Shown here: piece after piece, positions 50,395-62,887 of the stretch
Layout of the letters: each line of letters begins with the position of its first letter
Position numbering within the stretch: the first letter of the stretch is position 1
Assembly: GCA_014773175.1 (NCBI GenBank)
Contig: VXCM01000751.1
Coordinates: forward strand, 62,001 to 126,000
Direction: 5' to 3'
DNA: 64,000 bases
Origin: Lucifuga dentata
Taxonomy: Eukaryota > Chordata > Actinopteri > Ophidiiformes > Bythitidae
Program-made: the position numbers and the translations under genes
The notes under the pieces: model-generated
Database searches by the model: none
What the model saw: the letters and a program-made list of their open reading frames with translations, nothing else
What the model was told of the DNA's origin: nothing

Positions 50395-52811
50395 ATGGCT
50401 ACTCCAGCTGTTCGAATGTTTCGGAGGTTAGAAGGACTGTTTTGTGTTTACAAACCCCCCGGTGTCCACTGGAAACTCGTCCGGGACAGCATCGAGACAA
50501 ATCTCATGAAAGGTCAGGCATGATCGCTGAAAAACAATTTGCTCTCTATTAGTGATTGAACACATTGCAAAAATATCCATTTTATCATGTCACTTTATCA
50601 GGCATTGAGCCTTGTTTGTTGTTTACAGGCTCGGCAGGAATGGCATATTTTTCACAAGCAAAACGTGTAGTCTAGTAAGGGCTTTGTTATTGGTCTGCTG
50701 CTTTTTATGTGACAAATGAAAGCCAAATTCAAAGGAAAGCAAGATTTCAAAATTGATTTTATAGTCCTGAGGCTTACGCTGTTTGAAGTTGACCTGAATG
50801 ATTGCATCCTGTTAACCTGTGTGTGTGTGTGTCACTTCACAGGTATAAATGCAACACCATCACAGCCGCTTCCTCAGGTGGTCCACTTCTTGGCTCAGCC
50901 AGACAGTGAGTCTGAGGCACCCAGGGAACTCGCCCTCTCTACAGCTTCAGTGCCCACACTAGCCAAGCACCCTCTGGGTATGTATGTGTGTGTCACTTTA
51001 CTGTATAGCTTCATCTCTGGTCTCACCAACTTAGTTTTCCTACCACTGAATACATGCCATTAGTGCTCTTAAATAGTAAATGCTTTTTACTCATTTTTTT
51101 TTTTTTTTTTNTTTTTTTTTTTTTTTTACTATGTATTAGGATGTTTTCTGCATTGAGGACTCTGCGGTGGTCCCAGAGCACTCACAGTGCAAACTCCACT
51201 CCTAACCCTTAATGCCATGATTTGGTGAAAATAACCAAGAGAATTCTGTTCAGTAGCCAGGAGGTGGCATAAGTTATTGAGTTCAGAAGCTGCAATTTGG
51301 TATTAGCTGGAATGACTGAATGATGTCAAACTGCAACTTAGCTGCATATATTTACAAAACTATTCCTGTGAATTACAGTAACTGGACCTGAATTCAAGCA
51401 TGTTCGAGTTGGAGTTGGGCATCGCCTGGATGCATTTTCTTCTGGTGTTCTCGGTAAGGATTTCACGCAGATCATGAAGAGAAGCTGGTTTATTTGTTTC
51501 AGCAAGTGCTGTGTTTGTTAAATGTTAAACCTGCTTTCAGTTCTAGGGGTTGGGCATGGAAACAAGGCCCTGAATGAGATGTACAAAACTCGAGTCACAA
51601 GAGTAAGTTGTCACTTCCACTAAGTTCACATTAGAGGTGAAAAAGCTGCAGGTGAAGATGCAACAAGCAAAGGTTCATTGATGTTTGTCATGTTGCAGGA
51701 TTACACAGTGGAAGGTGAATTTGGGACAGCAACAGATGATTTTGCTCACACAGGCCGAGTTGTGGAAAGGTCTACGTATGGTACAATATCTTCTCATGAA
51801 AATCTGTCTTTTCAGTTCAGATTCAGAAGTTCATCAAGTTTTAGATAATTAAGTTTGATTATAATTATAACAAAAGGAACTTGTCTTTACTTGTTGTAAT
51901 ATTACTTTAATTATTGGTATATTATTATTCTTATTAGTGGTATTTGTAAATGTATTTTTTATCTCATTCCTACCATTTGGAGAGAAAGCTATATTTTTAT
52001 TCATCAGCCAAACAAAAATTTAGTGAATTGTGAGTGCATCTGACCTTAAAATATTGTTTGTGTTCAACAGATCATATCACACAGGATAAGCTGGACAGAG
52101 TCTTGGCCATGTTGCAAGGAGCCAATCAGAAGGCCTTGTTAATGTATTCTAAATAAGCATTTCTATAAGCATTATATTAACATTTCTGCTTTTAAATTCC
52201 TTCTTAATATCTTCCTCTTACAAAGTTAAATGATTTATAGATGCAGGTTGATGACTTTGTGTCTCCATGCAGGTATTCCAACATAGACATGAGCTCACAG
52301 GAGGCCTATGAGATGGCGGTGCAAGGTTTACTGGGTCCAGAGGGGAAATCGGTGCCTATTTTGACAGGCTTGCGTTGCATTTGCTTTCAGCCCCCTCACT
52401 TCACTTTGGGTAAATGTCTTCAATCATACACACGCCACAAATTAGATTCATGGATATTCACATTTCACTATTACAAAACACATTTCAGGTCCTTACTGAT
52501 CCTGTCTGATATTCTGTCATGTTTTTGCAGAGGTGCAGTGTATAAATGAAACTCAGAAATATTTACGCAAAGTTGTGCACGAGATCGGACTTGAGCTGCG
52601 AAGCACAGCAGTGTGCAAGGGAGTTCGACGCACCCGAGATGGTCTCTTTACCCTGCAGGACGCCCTGATCCATCACCGGTGGACGGCTTCTGATGTCATG
52701 CATGCCATTTATCAGTACCACGCCTCTAAAAAGATGAAAAATCAAAAAATAAAAATGACAGCCAGCCAACAAAATGAAACCAACGGAGAAGCAGCTAATA
52801 CGATGGAATAA
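50395..52811 (+). CDS. trub2: Mitochondrial TruB-family pseudouridine synthase 2
   Basis: Isomerises uridine to pseudouridine in mitochondrial RNA; human TRUB2 acts in mitochondria on mRNA and supports mitoribosome function. Exons: 50395-50512, 50843-50977, 51379-51453, 51541-51602, 51699-51780, 52071-52143, 52273-52409, 52531-52811; 963 nt, phases close, 320 aa (human about 331). The start MATPAVRMFRRLEG is basic with no acid until residue 13, as for a mitochondrial presequence. TruB motifs: GLFCVYKPPGVHWK, the catalytic Asp in GHRLDAFSSGVLVLGVGHG, DYTVEGEFGTATDDF, and C-terminal VHEIGLELRSTAVCKGVRRTRDG. Exon 6 ends at a weak donor (AAT|GTATTC); reading through it would hit a stop within a few codons, so its use is required for the full protein. 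Confidence 0.96.
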
Positions 52812-54866
52812 CTTTTAGCTGGGACCAGCAGCTGATGTAAGTCTCATCATTTTGATTTAAAAACAAACAAAAAAAAAAAAATTTTATTGCACGAAAAGAC
52901 TCTGTGAGCCTGAATGCTGCTTTATTTTGAGTTTAGCTCAGTTAGAAAACAGGTTTGTCACATTAGCATGACAATTTCTATTTTTATTAAGTTAACTACA
53001 GATAATGTGTTTGTTTCATGTGTAACAATATGCAACTTAGATGAATTAAATTACATGTAACTTATACACATGTTCTATTGTTTTCCTGTTCGGGTTTGTT
53101 TTGAATTTGTCATTTTCAGTTTTAACTTATTTCCCAAAACCTCATACAAAAGCGACTTATTTTCATTCTGAAATAAATTGAATAATTTGATCAAAATATT
53201 GAAAGCTGTTCTTTAAACTTTAAATAGCTTTTGACAAGCTGGGCTGCATTTCAGTATCTACAGACATTAAGAGAAAGAGAAGTGTAGAAAAGCAAAGCCA
53301 ACTTAATAATGAACTCTCATTTCATCACCAGGTGATGCACAAATACTCCAAGTGGCAAAAAGATCAAAGTTACTTAAATCTCCATATAACATGGGATGCA
53401 TTTTACATTGTTTTTATTCATGAATAAACCACATAAAAGTCAACAGCTGTCTCAATTTGAGCAATAAAAGTTTATCTGTATAACAGAAATAGTTCCTAAA
53501 AGTGATTTTAGTAGTACTGCTTTTGGCTGACATCAAACTATATCATGATGCCTCAAACCATATAAATTTATATCATTAAAGTTCTGTTATAATGTTTGAA
53601 TAATTTAACCTCACAGAGTTAATTGAGGGAAAAATCTCTGCAGGTAAATATAGCAGTGAGATCAGTTTTAATCACTAATATCAGGTTTGTTGTGATTGTT
53701 AAGTGTTCTGTGTCTTTATGGTGATGACGGAAAATGTTGCATGAGTGTTCCAGGTTCCCACAGAAGCTTCTTTCAGATCTGATCAGGTTATGGCAGTGGT
53801 GCCAGTGTTTTCATGAACCTTCATACCACTGCATGTCATTCCCTGCTTGAGACAACATGGTCTTTGTCACTGAGAAAGAGTCCACTCATGAGGTTAACAC
53901 ACAGTTATTGTTCAGGAGATTTATTAGGATTGACACGCAACATTTGAGCAATTTGATTTAAGGTAGTCAGAAATATGGGAACAAAGGTCATGGAGAAATA
54001 AAAAAGAAAATAAAAGTTATTTTGCAATACCCAAATGTTCCATTATTGGAAAATACTGCCTTCTGAAGAACTGAAAATGAAAAGATCCACTCTGCTTCAC
54101 ATGAAAATCCACACGTTGGCTAATAGTAAACTACAATTGTTGTAGCCCTGCTTATTGCTAAATGTTTAAAAAAAAATGTTGGTAAGATTTCTTATAAAAT
54201 ATGGAAAGTGTGTTAATATAATTTTGAATTACATTCTGTAATTCACTTGATAAGTGCTGACAGTGAATTTTACAAGTTTACATGTATGTTAAAATGTCCA
54301 TTTTACAAAAGTGAAATACCAAGAATATGCCACACAGTAACAAACAACATTTCCAGTAGCTGTACATTATAGGAGATTGAAAACCTGAGAAACTAATATC
54401 TTTAAAATAAAAAAAAGAAGTAATAAAACCACTTTGTAATATTACTGAGGTTAAATATTACATACTAAAATGGGACAATCTTATTTTAGTGCAAGACTAT
54501 TACAATATTCATTTAACGTAATCATTTCAATTGGCCTTGCTAGAGTAAGTTTAATATTAAGGAAGAGCATGTAAAAAGATAATGCAAAATAATGTGATAT
54601 AGCATTCAACAAGATTAAAAACACATTATCATGTCATTATTGTTTCCTCGTAACTCACATCTGGCATACTTCCACACAAAACCAAATTAGATATAGGTAC
54701 AAATTAAAACATGTAACAACAAATTATTTTGAAAAAAATACTAATAGAACCAAAGCTTATGGAGGACTATATGTAGTTGTGATCTGCAGTATATATACAA
54801 ACTTTGTGTAAATCAAGACCAACCAGCATGTCTGTTGTGTGCAGGATCTCCTCCACAACCATTTAT
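52812..54866. other. Convergent 3' regions of trub2 and the rab44-like gene
   Basis: The two genes converge here. The trub2 signal AATAAA is at 53172-53177. The rest is AT-rich without an open frame or recognisable repeat. Bases 54862-54867 give AATAAA on the minus strand overlapping the rab44 stop; a further minus-strand signal (TTTATT) lies near 53931. Confidence 0.55.
53172..53177 (+). terminator. Probable polyadenylation signal of trub2
   Basis: AATAAA about 360 nt after the trub2 stop codon, within an AT-rich tail. Confidence 0.5.
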
Positions 54867-57800
54867 TTAGCAACAGCCTAAAGTTTTTCTCTGTTGTGGC
54901 TCTTTGTGTAACACCATACCTTCTTTTGTGTCAGCTTTTTGACTCAACATCCTGGAAACAACACAACAGGACAGTCAGTTGAGTAACTTGACATAATGCA
55001 TGAAAAGCAACGGGGTATGGCTCAGAGGATTATGAAATATGATGAATAAGACAGTGAAAGCAGAGGACAAAGGATGAGAAGTGTTTACCTGGCCACAGTT
55101 TCCAAACAACAAGTCAGATTTTCACCTGTGGCAGCACTACATTCCATGAAGGCAAAGTTGTACTCCTGTCAAAGTAAAATAGCCGCCCTCAGTATGTGTG
55201 TATGAAAACCATAAATACCGAAGTATTTCCTGCAAAATGACCATGACCTGAGATTCATCATAACCCAGAGGTGTGACAGGTAGCAATCAAATTCTTACCT
55301 TAGCAAGGATTTCCCCCTCATGAGACTGAACCTGCCGCTCTGCACAATCACACTTATTCCCAAGAAGCATAATAATCACACTTTCTGCAGCCCCTTCCTA
55401 AAAAAAACCCAAAAAAAACCAAAAACATTTACATTCAAATATCTTTATACAGAATAATGAATTTTTATGGACATTTAGGCTCTAACCTAAATCTGTTTTT
55501 CTTTACTTTCATCCACCAAATAACTGCATTACTAAACATTATCAGTAACAATACCAATATTGTTATTGATCACTCATTCAATCTCATTTTCAGTGATGGA
55601 GCATGTTTCTCAAACAAGCAGCGTGTCTGTGATGTGATACAACATGTATTTGCTGTTATATTTGTATTTGCGCTGAATGTTTAGTTTTATTCACGTGTTC
55701 ATTATTTTCTTTCGTAATTTGGCTTTGAGCCATTTGAATTTGACGCAATATAACAAACACTGTTAACAAATGTACAGTAAACACATTTTTTGGACCCTTA
55801 AAGTAGGGTTTTCCCTGAATAAATACATAAAAACATATCATTAATCAAATATATACAACAATATTCAAAATATCATCATATTCAACGGAAACATTTTTGT
55901 ATAAATAATAGAAGTACTGTGGTGACAGTATTTTAAACATAAACACTGCAGCTGCAGCCTGAAGCTTTAAAGGACCATACTGGCAATTTGGCGTGTTTAA
56001 GCTGAATATATTCAATTTTCATATATGTAACGTTACTGACAATCATTTCCCAAAGGATATTACTGGAACGGTGAATTAAAAAATGTTTTTCCTACCTTCC
56101 AGACTGCCACTGGTTTCAGTTCATTCTGGTACGCTATTAAAATCAAGTTGATGATACCTGAAACATTCTTGGGATAGCTAATCCATCATCACGAACAAGA
56201 CATGTATTCAGGTTTTTTTCGATGTTATGTAATTTTAACGTTTAAGCGCAATAAAAAGCATGGAGTGAATGTATGTCTCCACCGGGGAATACAGACCCAA
56301 AAGAAGACCTGCATTTATCGAAAAATTTAAACGACTGTGACTTCATTAGTCTGTGTAATTATTAGCAGGAGAAACATGGATTTTTAAGGTAGGTGTGTCA
56401 CTTAAATATTTGATTTTGAAAAACAAAGAGATTTTGTAAAATATCAGGAAAGCTGAAATACGGTTTTATCCTTTGGGAAATGGTTGTCAGTAACGTAACA
56501 TGTATGAAAATTGAACATTTTAGGCTCAAACATGCAAAATGGCCCTTTAAATGCACAAACCTGAATACAGTCGACCCAGTATCGGACAGCAGAGAAGCTC
56601 TCAGATGATGTGATGTCATACATTAAGAGAAATGCTTGGGCTTTGTGGAATATCTGTCTTGTGATGCTATGAAACCTATAAAAGATATTAAACAATCTGA
56701 GGTAAAATGCATACAGATGTAGATTGTGCAATGAGAAAGAGTATGATACCTTCACACAACTTTAATAAAAAAAAAAAAAAAAAAAAATTCTGACTCATAG
56801 TTACATACGCTGAGCCCCAGGTAGAATTTTACATAGGAAGCAGGAAGCTTACCTTTCCTGGCCCGCTGTATCCCAAAGCTGTAGTACCACAGGGTTCCCA
56901 TCCACTATCACCGTCTGTATGCATGTATCAATGCCTACAAAGTACATGTTATTGCATATAACATAGTTCTGTATATTTACACTTATTTTTGAGAGTAAAA
57001 ATATGAGTCACAGATTAAAATCTTACCAAGAGAGGCGCATACATCAGAAGAAAACGTTCCACTTTGAACTCTCTTCATGAAGGAGGACTTGCCCACGCTG
57101 CTGTTTCCAATTATGATCAGGTTGTAACAGTTTGGGTTGAGGTCGGATCGTTTGGAATTACCTGCTGAAAAGCAAAACACATTCTGTTTGTTCATCTGAT
57201 TCTTCTTTATCCAGCCTATGCCATCATCATCGTGATGTGACTCATCACACTATGCAAGTATTTAATGTTTACAAAAGGAATATCTCTTTTCTGTCTTTTG
57301 ATGGTGGACTTTAGGGTCGGGGTGTTGAGCTCGAGTCACATGCACAGGTTTCTGTTTGCTGTGGAATAGACAGACACTTTGTATGATTCCTCTTAATCAT
57401 ATAAGTATTCCATATACTAAAATATAGTTTTTCCCTCTTCAACCTTGGTGTGGGACTTACTCCAGAAGGCCTGCAGGCGTTGAGCGCTCTCCAGTCGTAG
57501 AGATGTTGACGCTGAATGATGGTTTATTGCTTCTTTGCTCAACCTGCAGAGGCCAAAAATCATGATGATGACCATTTTGGAATCAGGACCATGTGGACTC
57601 CACCATGAAGCCAGAGTAGCCTAGGCTGGGTTTGTTTTTCTATCTTTGCTATCTGATACACAATATAGTTCATTCATCTTGTTGTTCTGTTCTGTTGTTC
57701 TAAACTTGATATCTGATCTCAATGGAAAAATCCTCAGGAAGTGATGTTTGTTTCTTCCAGTAGGAAACAAGTATTTTATTTAGAATGTGTAGATGTTATC

Positions 57801-60800
57801 AAATTACCAAGGATTTTTTACACAGCATTTTGCCTGGCTGCTGTTTAAACCATCCAGCTATATAAATATATCAGCTCAAAAGCTTTAATATAAAACAAAA
57901 CAAAAAAAACAAAGCTAACACCATCACTGACATCAAGGTGTAACATACATGTTTATCTTCTCCTTTCTGAAACTTGTAGGTGGAACCACAAGTTCCACAT
58001 TTTGGTGAATTGTGTCATTATGTTCTGTTTGCAACAGACTTGGCTGTCAGTGTTGAAGTAAAACCTGAATCTACTTGTACTGTGAATACTGCAAGGGTCA
58101 GACACCAGTCATGCAAAACAGACTAAAGCCTTAATTTCAGCATGCAGAAAGATTGTATGGTCTATTTAATGAATTAATCTATTAAACAGGTCAGATAGCT
58201 AATCCACATTACCTCCATACCACAAAGTCCAAACATTCTGAATTAGCTTCTTTTAAGAATTGGAGCATAGCTTAGGCTAACTGAGATACATTGTAGAGTC
58301 AGTTTCAGAAATGTGAAATAATCACTATGAGGACTCCTATCAGAAATTTTTAAAGAACCTCATTCGTTTTGGTAGAAGTGTTGTTAATGTAACAAAAACG
58401 TCACTTTTTTTCAAATTGGTTTGATTTTCAATAGATTTACCAAAAAAAATAAAAAAATAAAAAATAAAAATCACTTATCTTTAAATATGCTTCTTCCTAC
58501 TTACCACAGACTGTTTGTCAAGACTTTCAGATTCCTGTTTGTGCTCTTCTGATGACTTGTTGGCATTTTCAGGTTTACCCTCAGGATCTCTTCCATCGCT
58601 TGTTGCTGTCACTTTGTCCTCACACACATTTAGGTCTTCGTTGTTTTGGTGTCCACGTAGCTTTCGGTGAGATCCCATTTTTCTTCTTTTACTTTCAAAT
58701 GTTGATTCTGACAAAACATGATGTTCAGGAGAAGCAGCTGGTTTTGGAGGGAGATAAGGTGGCGACAGGTGGTGCTCTGTTTCTACCATTGGGACATGAG
58801 TAACAGGATTTTCTTCCATTGACTGGAGGGACCGTGATTTAGAGTCAACGTGGCCGTGCTCCTTCATGTTTCCTTTCTCCTGCTCGTCGTCTTTGTGTTC
58901 TGACTGAAGCGGTAACTTTTTTTCTTTGACATTGGAGACACTTTCACTCATTTCATCTCCTACATCCTTCACATCCACCTCATTATTCTCCTGGTTCCTG
59001 TGTAGACCTTCCTCTTTGAATCTAGACCTTCCTCTTTGAATCCTTCCTCTAAGATTCTTGCGGGTGGAGCCCATCTTTCTTCTGCGGATTGCTGGACTTG
59101 CATTTCTGATCTCAATGTTTGTACTGTGAGCTCCTTCACTTATGTTGTTTGGCTCTTGCATATTAGTCAGGACATTATTTTCTTCACATCCTCCTTTGAC
59201 TTCAGATTTTACAATTTCCAACTTTATGACAGCCACTTCATGTGCCTCCTCTGGTTTCAAAGCCTTATCTTTACTTTTTGTGGTCTCACAAAAATCGACC
59301 GATCTCCGCCCTGTGATATCTGGCTCAGTGTTTGTATCGTCCCCAGTATTTGGAGGCAACAGCTCACTTACTGAGCAGCTGTTGCTTTCAGTGAGCTCAG
59401 ACGCTGTATACATCTCAGTAGCTGTAATTTCGCCTAGCTGAGATGATGCCACACTAACATCGACATTATCTACATTTCCCTCATCATCCCTTACAACTTC
59501 TGGTTGCACAAACACAAGAGCATTACCAACTTCCTCATTATGAGAAGCAGCTAGTGAGCCAGAATTTCCTGAGAGCTCAGTTGAATCCTCCCAGCCTGAA
59601 ATCCTTCTGCTCTCTGTGTTAAGCAGCTCTGAGGTGTCTCTGCCTTCTTTTTGCTTGTTCATGGATTCATTAACACCCTGTTCTCGTTCTTTACCCATAC
59701 TACCTGTTGATGTTTTTGAATTTCCATATTGTAATGCTTCAGCAGTTATGCTCACTGACAACTCCTCCACTATGTCTGTCTTTTCATTTAATGCCCTCTC
59801 TGGCACTTTCTTTTCTTTTCTATCAAGTAGGCTTAAAGCTGAGTCTATTGTTCTTCCAGATTTGGAATCATTATCAATTATCTCTTCATTATCTGGCATT
59901 GCAGATTTACACGTTGTTAAAAAGCATGCACCGACTTCCTCATTAGATATGTTTTCACATGTATTCACCCTTACAGTCTCTTTGTTTTCTGTTTGATGGT
60001 TGTTTTCTTTAGGATTATTGAGTTGTGTTGAAACACATGTCTGTGTCATGTCTGTTGTCTCATTGTCAGCGCTCCTCTCTTCCAATACTGCATACAGGTC
60101 ACTGGTGCTACATTTGTGTTCAACTTTTATTTGCAGTTGGGGATCAGGAGACCGACGATTTCTCTCTTCAGCTTCTGTGTTTAAGTCACCTTCTTTTTTG
60201 TCTTTGTCTCTTTCTTCCTCTTGTTTCCAATGAATCTTGCGAGTAGAACCCATCTTTCTTCTCTTCTGTTTTGATGTTAGCTGTACATTTTCATTGCTTT
60301 CTTCATTCTGAATTTTGTCCAGCAGCCCTTCTTGACTCTCACATACACCGTCTGTATTAGATATTGCACTATTCTCAGATACATTCACAGGTAGCTCTGG
60401 GGATTCTTTTTTGAATTTTTCCTCATGATGAATGTTAAATGCAGCCAGTGTGTCAGAGAGAATCATTTCATTCTGTGTAGTAAGAAATGTTTCAGAATAG
60501 GTCTCATGTAAAGCATTTGTTTCTTGGGCTACATGGTCTGTCTTTGTGGGATTTCCACACTGTTCTGTAACTTCATCCTTTGCAGAATGTTGGACATTCA
60601 TTAAACCTTCTGCTTTAGTATCAAAGTCTTCTGTAATTTCTGTCAAGTCTTTTATTGTGTCATGCGCCACTGTATCTATCACATTATCTGACTCTGTCAT
60701 ATGAATTTCTTCTCTCAGTGTTTCTTTGTCAATAGACATAGCATCCATGTTCTGGACCTGAAATATTTCTCCTTGATCAAGCATATCTACAGGGCTTGAT

Positions 60801-62887
60801 CTCAAATTGACATTGTCATTATGAAAGGAGATATTTTGTATATCTGAATCTTTGCAAAATGAGATTTCTGGTGACTGTTGGGATTCAATTTTTTCAAATT
60901 CCTTATATTCTGTAAGCTGACTTCCATTCTCAGGCACTTCTGTCATTTTCATCACATTCTCCTTCTCATTACTTTCCTCAGAAGATTTGAGAAAGTCATC
61001 TTTATCTGAGTGTGCAGTAATTTCTGTTATAGTCACAGCTGGACTGTTGTCATTATTATTCTGTGACAAAACTGTCCCCTCATCTTGCACCTTTTCTGTG
61101 TTCTCTTCACATCCCAAGTACTTCCCAGATGATTTCATCTTTGTTATTTTCCCAACAGTTTTGGAGTTTGTGTTGGTTTGGTCTTCTGTGCTCACAGAAT
61201 TGTCCTGAGGTTTGGAGTACAAAGGGGCATTTATTCCCAGTTGCAGGGTTTGTAAAGATGATTTGTTGTCATCTCCAGAACGGAGTCTTTCATTCTCCCG
61301 ATGAAATGTCTGTTCAGCAGTGCTGTCTGTGTCTTTCTGTACCTGGCCTTCACCCTCATACACCAGACCTACTGCAGTGCCTACATGTTCTATGTTGTCA
61401 GTGGAACCATAATAATCATCCACATTTCTTTGGCCTAAGTCCTCAAAATTGCTTTGATTTGCAGAATCCTCTTTGTCGTCAGGATTTGACACTTCCTGCT
61501 TGTTCACAGACTTATCAACAGTTTCCAAAGTTGACTCAGGTTGTTGTGTGTCACAAATTCTAACCTCATCTATCAAGTTTCTAAAACTCACATCAAAACT
61601 TTCTGTGACATCACCTAACACATATTCAGGGGAGTGAATTTGATGCATTTCTTGCCTTTGCGTTTCTTTAGCCTCCTGTTCATTCACCTCTGACTGTTGA
61701 GCAACTTCGACTTCATGTTCATTTTGATTCACATTTGTAGGAATCTCCACTGTGGGCGATGGGAACCTTGTTTGCACAATGGTTTCGTGTTCAGTAGATT
61801 CTCCTGGGTGGCTTTTTTCTGTGGTTGTCAACGCTTTGATAGACTCTGCTTTTATGTGTGACTCACTCAACAAATTGTTGGCCTGTAACTTTCCACTCTG
61901 CCTCAGCAATTCTGTATCCTCATCTATCTTCTTGTCTTCTTGATCCATTACAGGATATACAGGGGTAAGTTCATCATCTGGCATCTCCTTAGAATTTGAC
62001 TGGTCATTTAACCATAGATTCATGGGAGAAATTGAATGGGAAGTGAAAGCAGATAACTGAGACATATCCACAAGATGTGCCTTTGCTTTGAGTTGATCAC
62101 TTCCGTCTTCACTGTGAAGAGTGTGAGATTTGTCTGTCCCTTCCAGTATGCTATCAAATGATTCACAAACAACAGCCTTCAGTTTACAGTCACTCTCTCT
62201 ATCATGGTGATCCCCTTCTAGATTTTTAGTTTTGGTAAATGAACTTTCCAGGAGAGGCTCTGGACTTTGAAGCTCAACAGCATAATCAGGAATAGTGGCT
62301 GAATGCATAGAGCTATCACGTCTCACAAACATAATATTGTTCTCACTCTCTTGACTTAGTTCTTCCTGCTTTGTTTTCGTTGCTGATGGCATTTTTGCGG
62401 CTGGCTCATCCAGTATAGCCTGTTCATCAAGCACTAACTGCCTTTGTTTGATACACCAATCATCAATCAACTCACTTTCCTCCCTGAAAGATTCATTTTG
62501 CACAGTCATTGCTGTCATATTTTCAGGGCTCCTGTTGTCATTACACTCCACTTCAGGCTTTATATCGTCTGTTTGCGTTTCTACATCTTCCTCTATAGGT
62601 TCCTGATATAACTCTTTTCCAGAGTCCTCAGCTTGTCTTTGTTTTTTTCTCCAGCTAGACACAAATTTTCTTCTGTTTCCTGTGACTACTGCTGAAGATG
62701 GATAATGACATTCAGACTGGGAAGTGTTTGCCATCCCAACTAATGACTCAGTATTTTCTTCTAGTGTGTGTTGTGCTGCAGAAGGACTATCTGTTATGTG
62801 GAAACCATCACCAGCCTCAGATATTTCACTCTGGTCTAGTCGTCGACGTGAACCAATTCTTCTTTTCTTTGTGCTTTGAGCAGACAT
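54867..62887 (-). CDS. rab44: Large Rab GTPase, RAB44-like, with giant disordered N-terminal exon
   Basis: Coding exons, 5' to 3': 58505-62887, 57808-57857, 57461-57543, 57027-57164, 56853-56934, 56561-56675, 55299-55397, 55089-55165, 54867-54951; 5,112 nt, phases close, 1,703 aa. The first exon encodes 1,461 acidic, low-complexity residues with no fold I recognise and five basic repeats (near residues 7, 71, 874, 1266, 1401; type RRKMGSTRK). The GTPase begins near residue 1515: P-loop GNSSVGKSS, switch region CASLGID (Ser where Rabs usually have Thr), WDTAGQERFHSITRQ, LMYDITSSESF, NKCD, ECSAATG, and a C-terminal GCC for geranylgeranylation. The WDTAGQE-to-NKCD region resembles human RAB44 most. 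No EF-hand is present, unlike human RAB44. The 50-nt second exon is inferred because it is needed to keep frame. The start at 62887 is the first Met after a splice acceptor. Confidence 0.85.
55971..56546. mobile_element. Non-autonomous TTAA-flanked DNA element, copy 2 (576 bp)
   Basis: Same family as 9634-10215 but in reverse orientation, with ends AGGACCATAC and GGGCCATTTTGC-type complement and TTAA on both sides (55967-55970 and 56547-56550). It occupies a rab44 intron, and its right edge is only about 10 bp from the splice donor of the 56561-56675 exon. Confidence 0.85.
59003..59042 (-). repeat. 20-bp tandem duplication inside the rab44-like coding exon
   Basis: TAGACCTTCCTCTTTGAATC occurs twice in a row. 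Because 20 is not a multiple of three, the same DNA is read in two frames, giving IQRGRSR then FKEEGLH. The exon stays open on both sides. Confidence 0.85.

Noticed and set aside
51258..51272. Possible CTCF site (CCAGGAGGTGGCAT) in trub2 intron 2
   Set aside because: One core position mismatches (G for C/T) and nothing else supports it, unlike the site at 50089.
58207..58231. 25-nt candidate exon between the giant rab44 exon and the Rab exons
   Set aside because: Its length leaves the wrong phase and would create a stop at the next junction; the 50-nt candidate at 57808-57857 fits.
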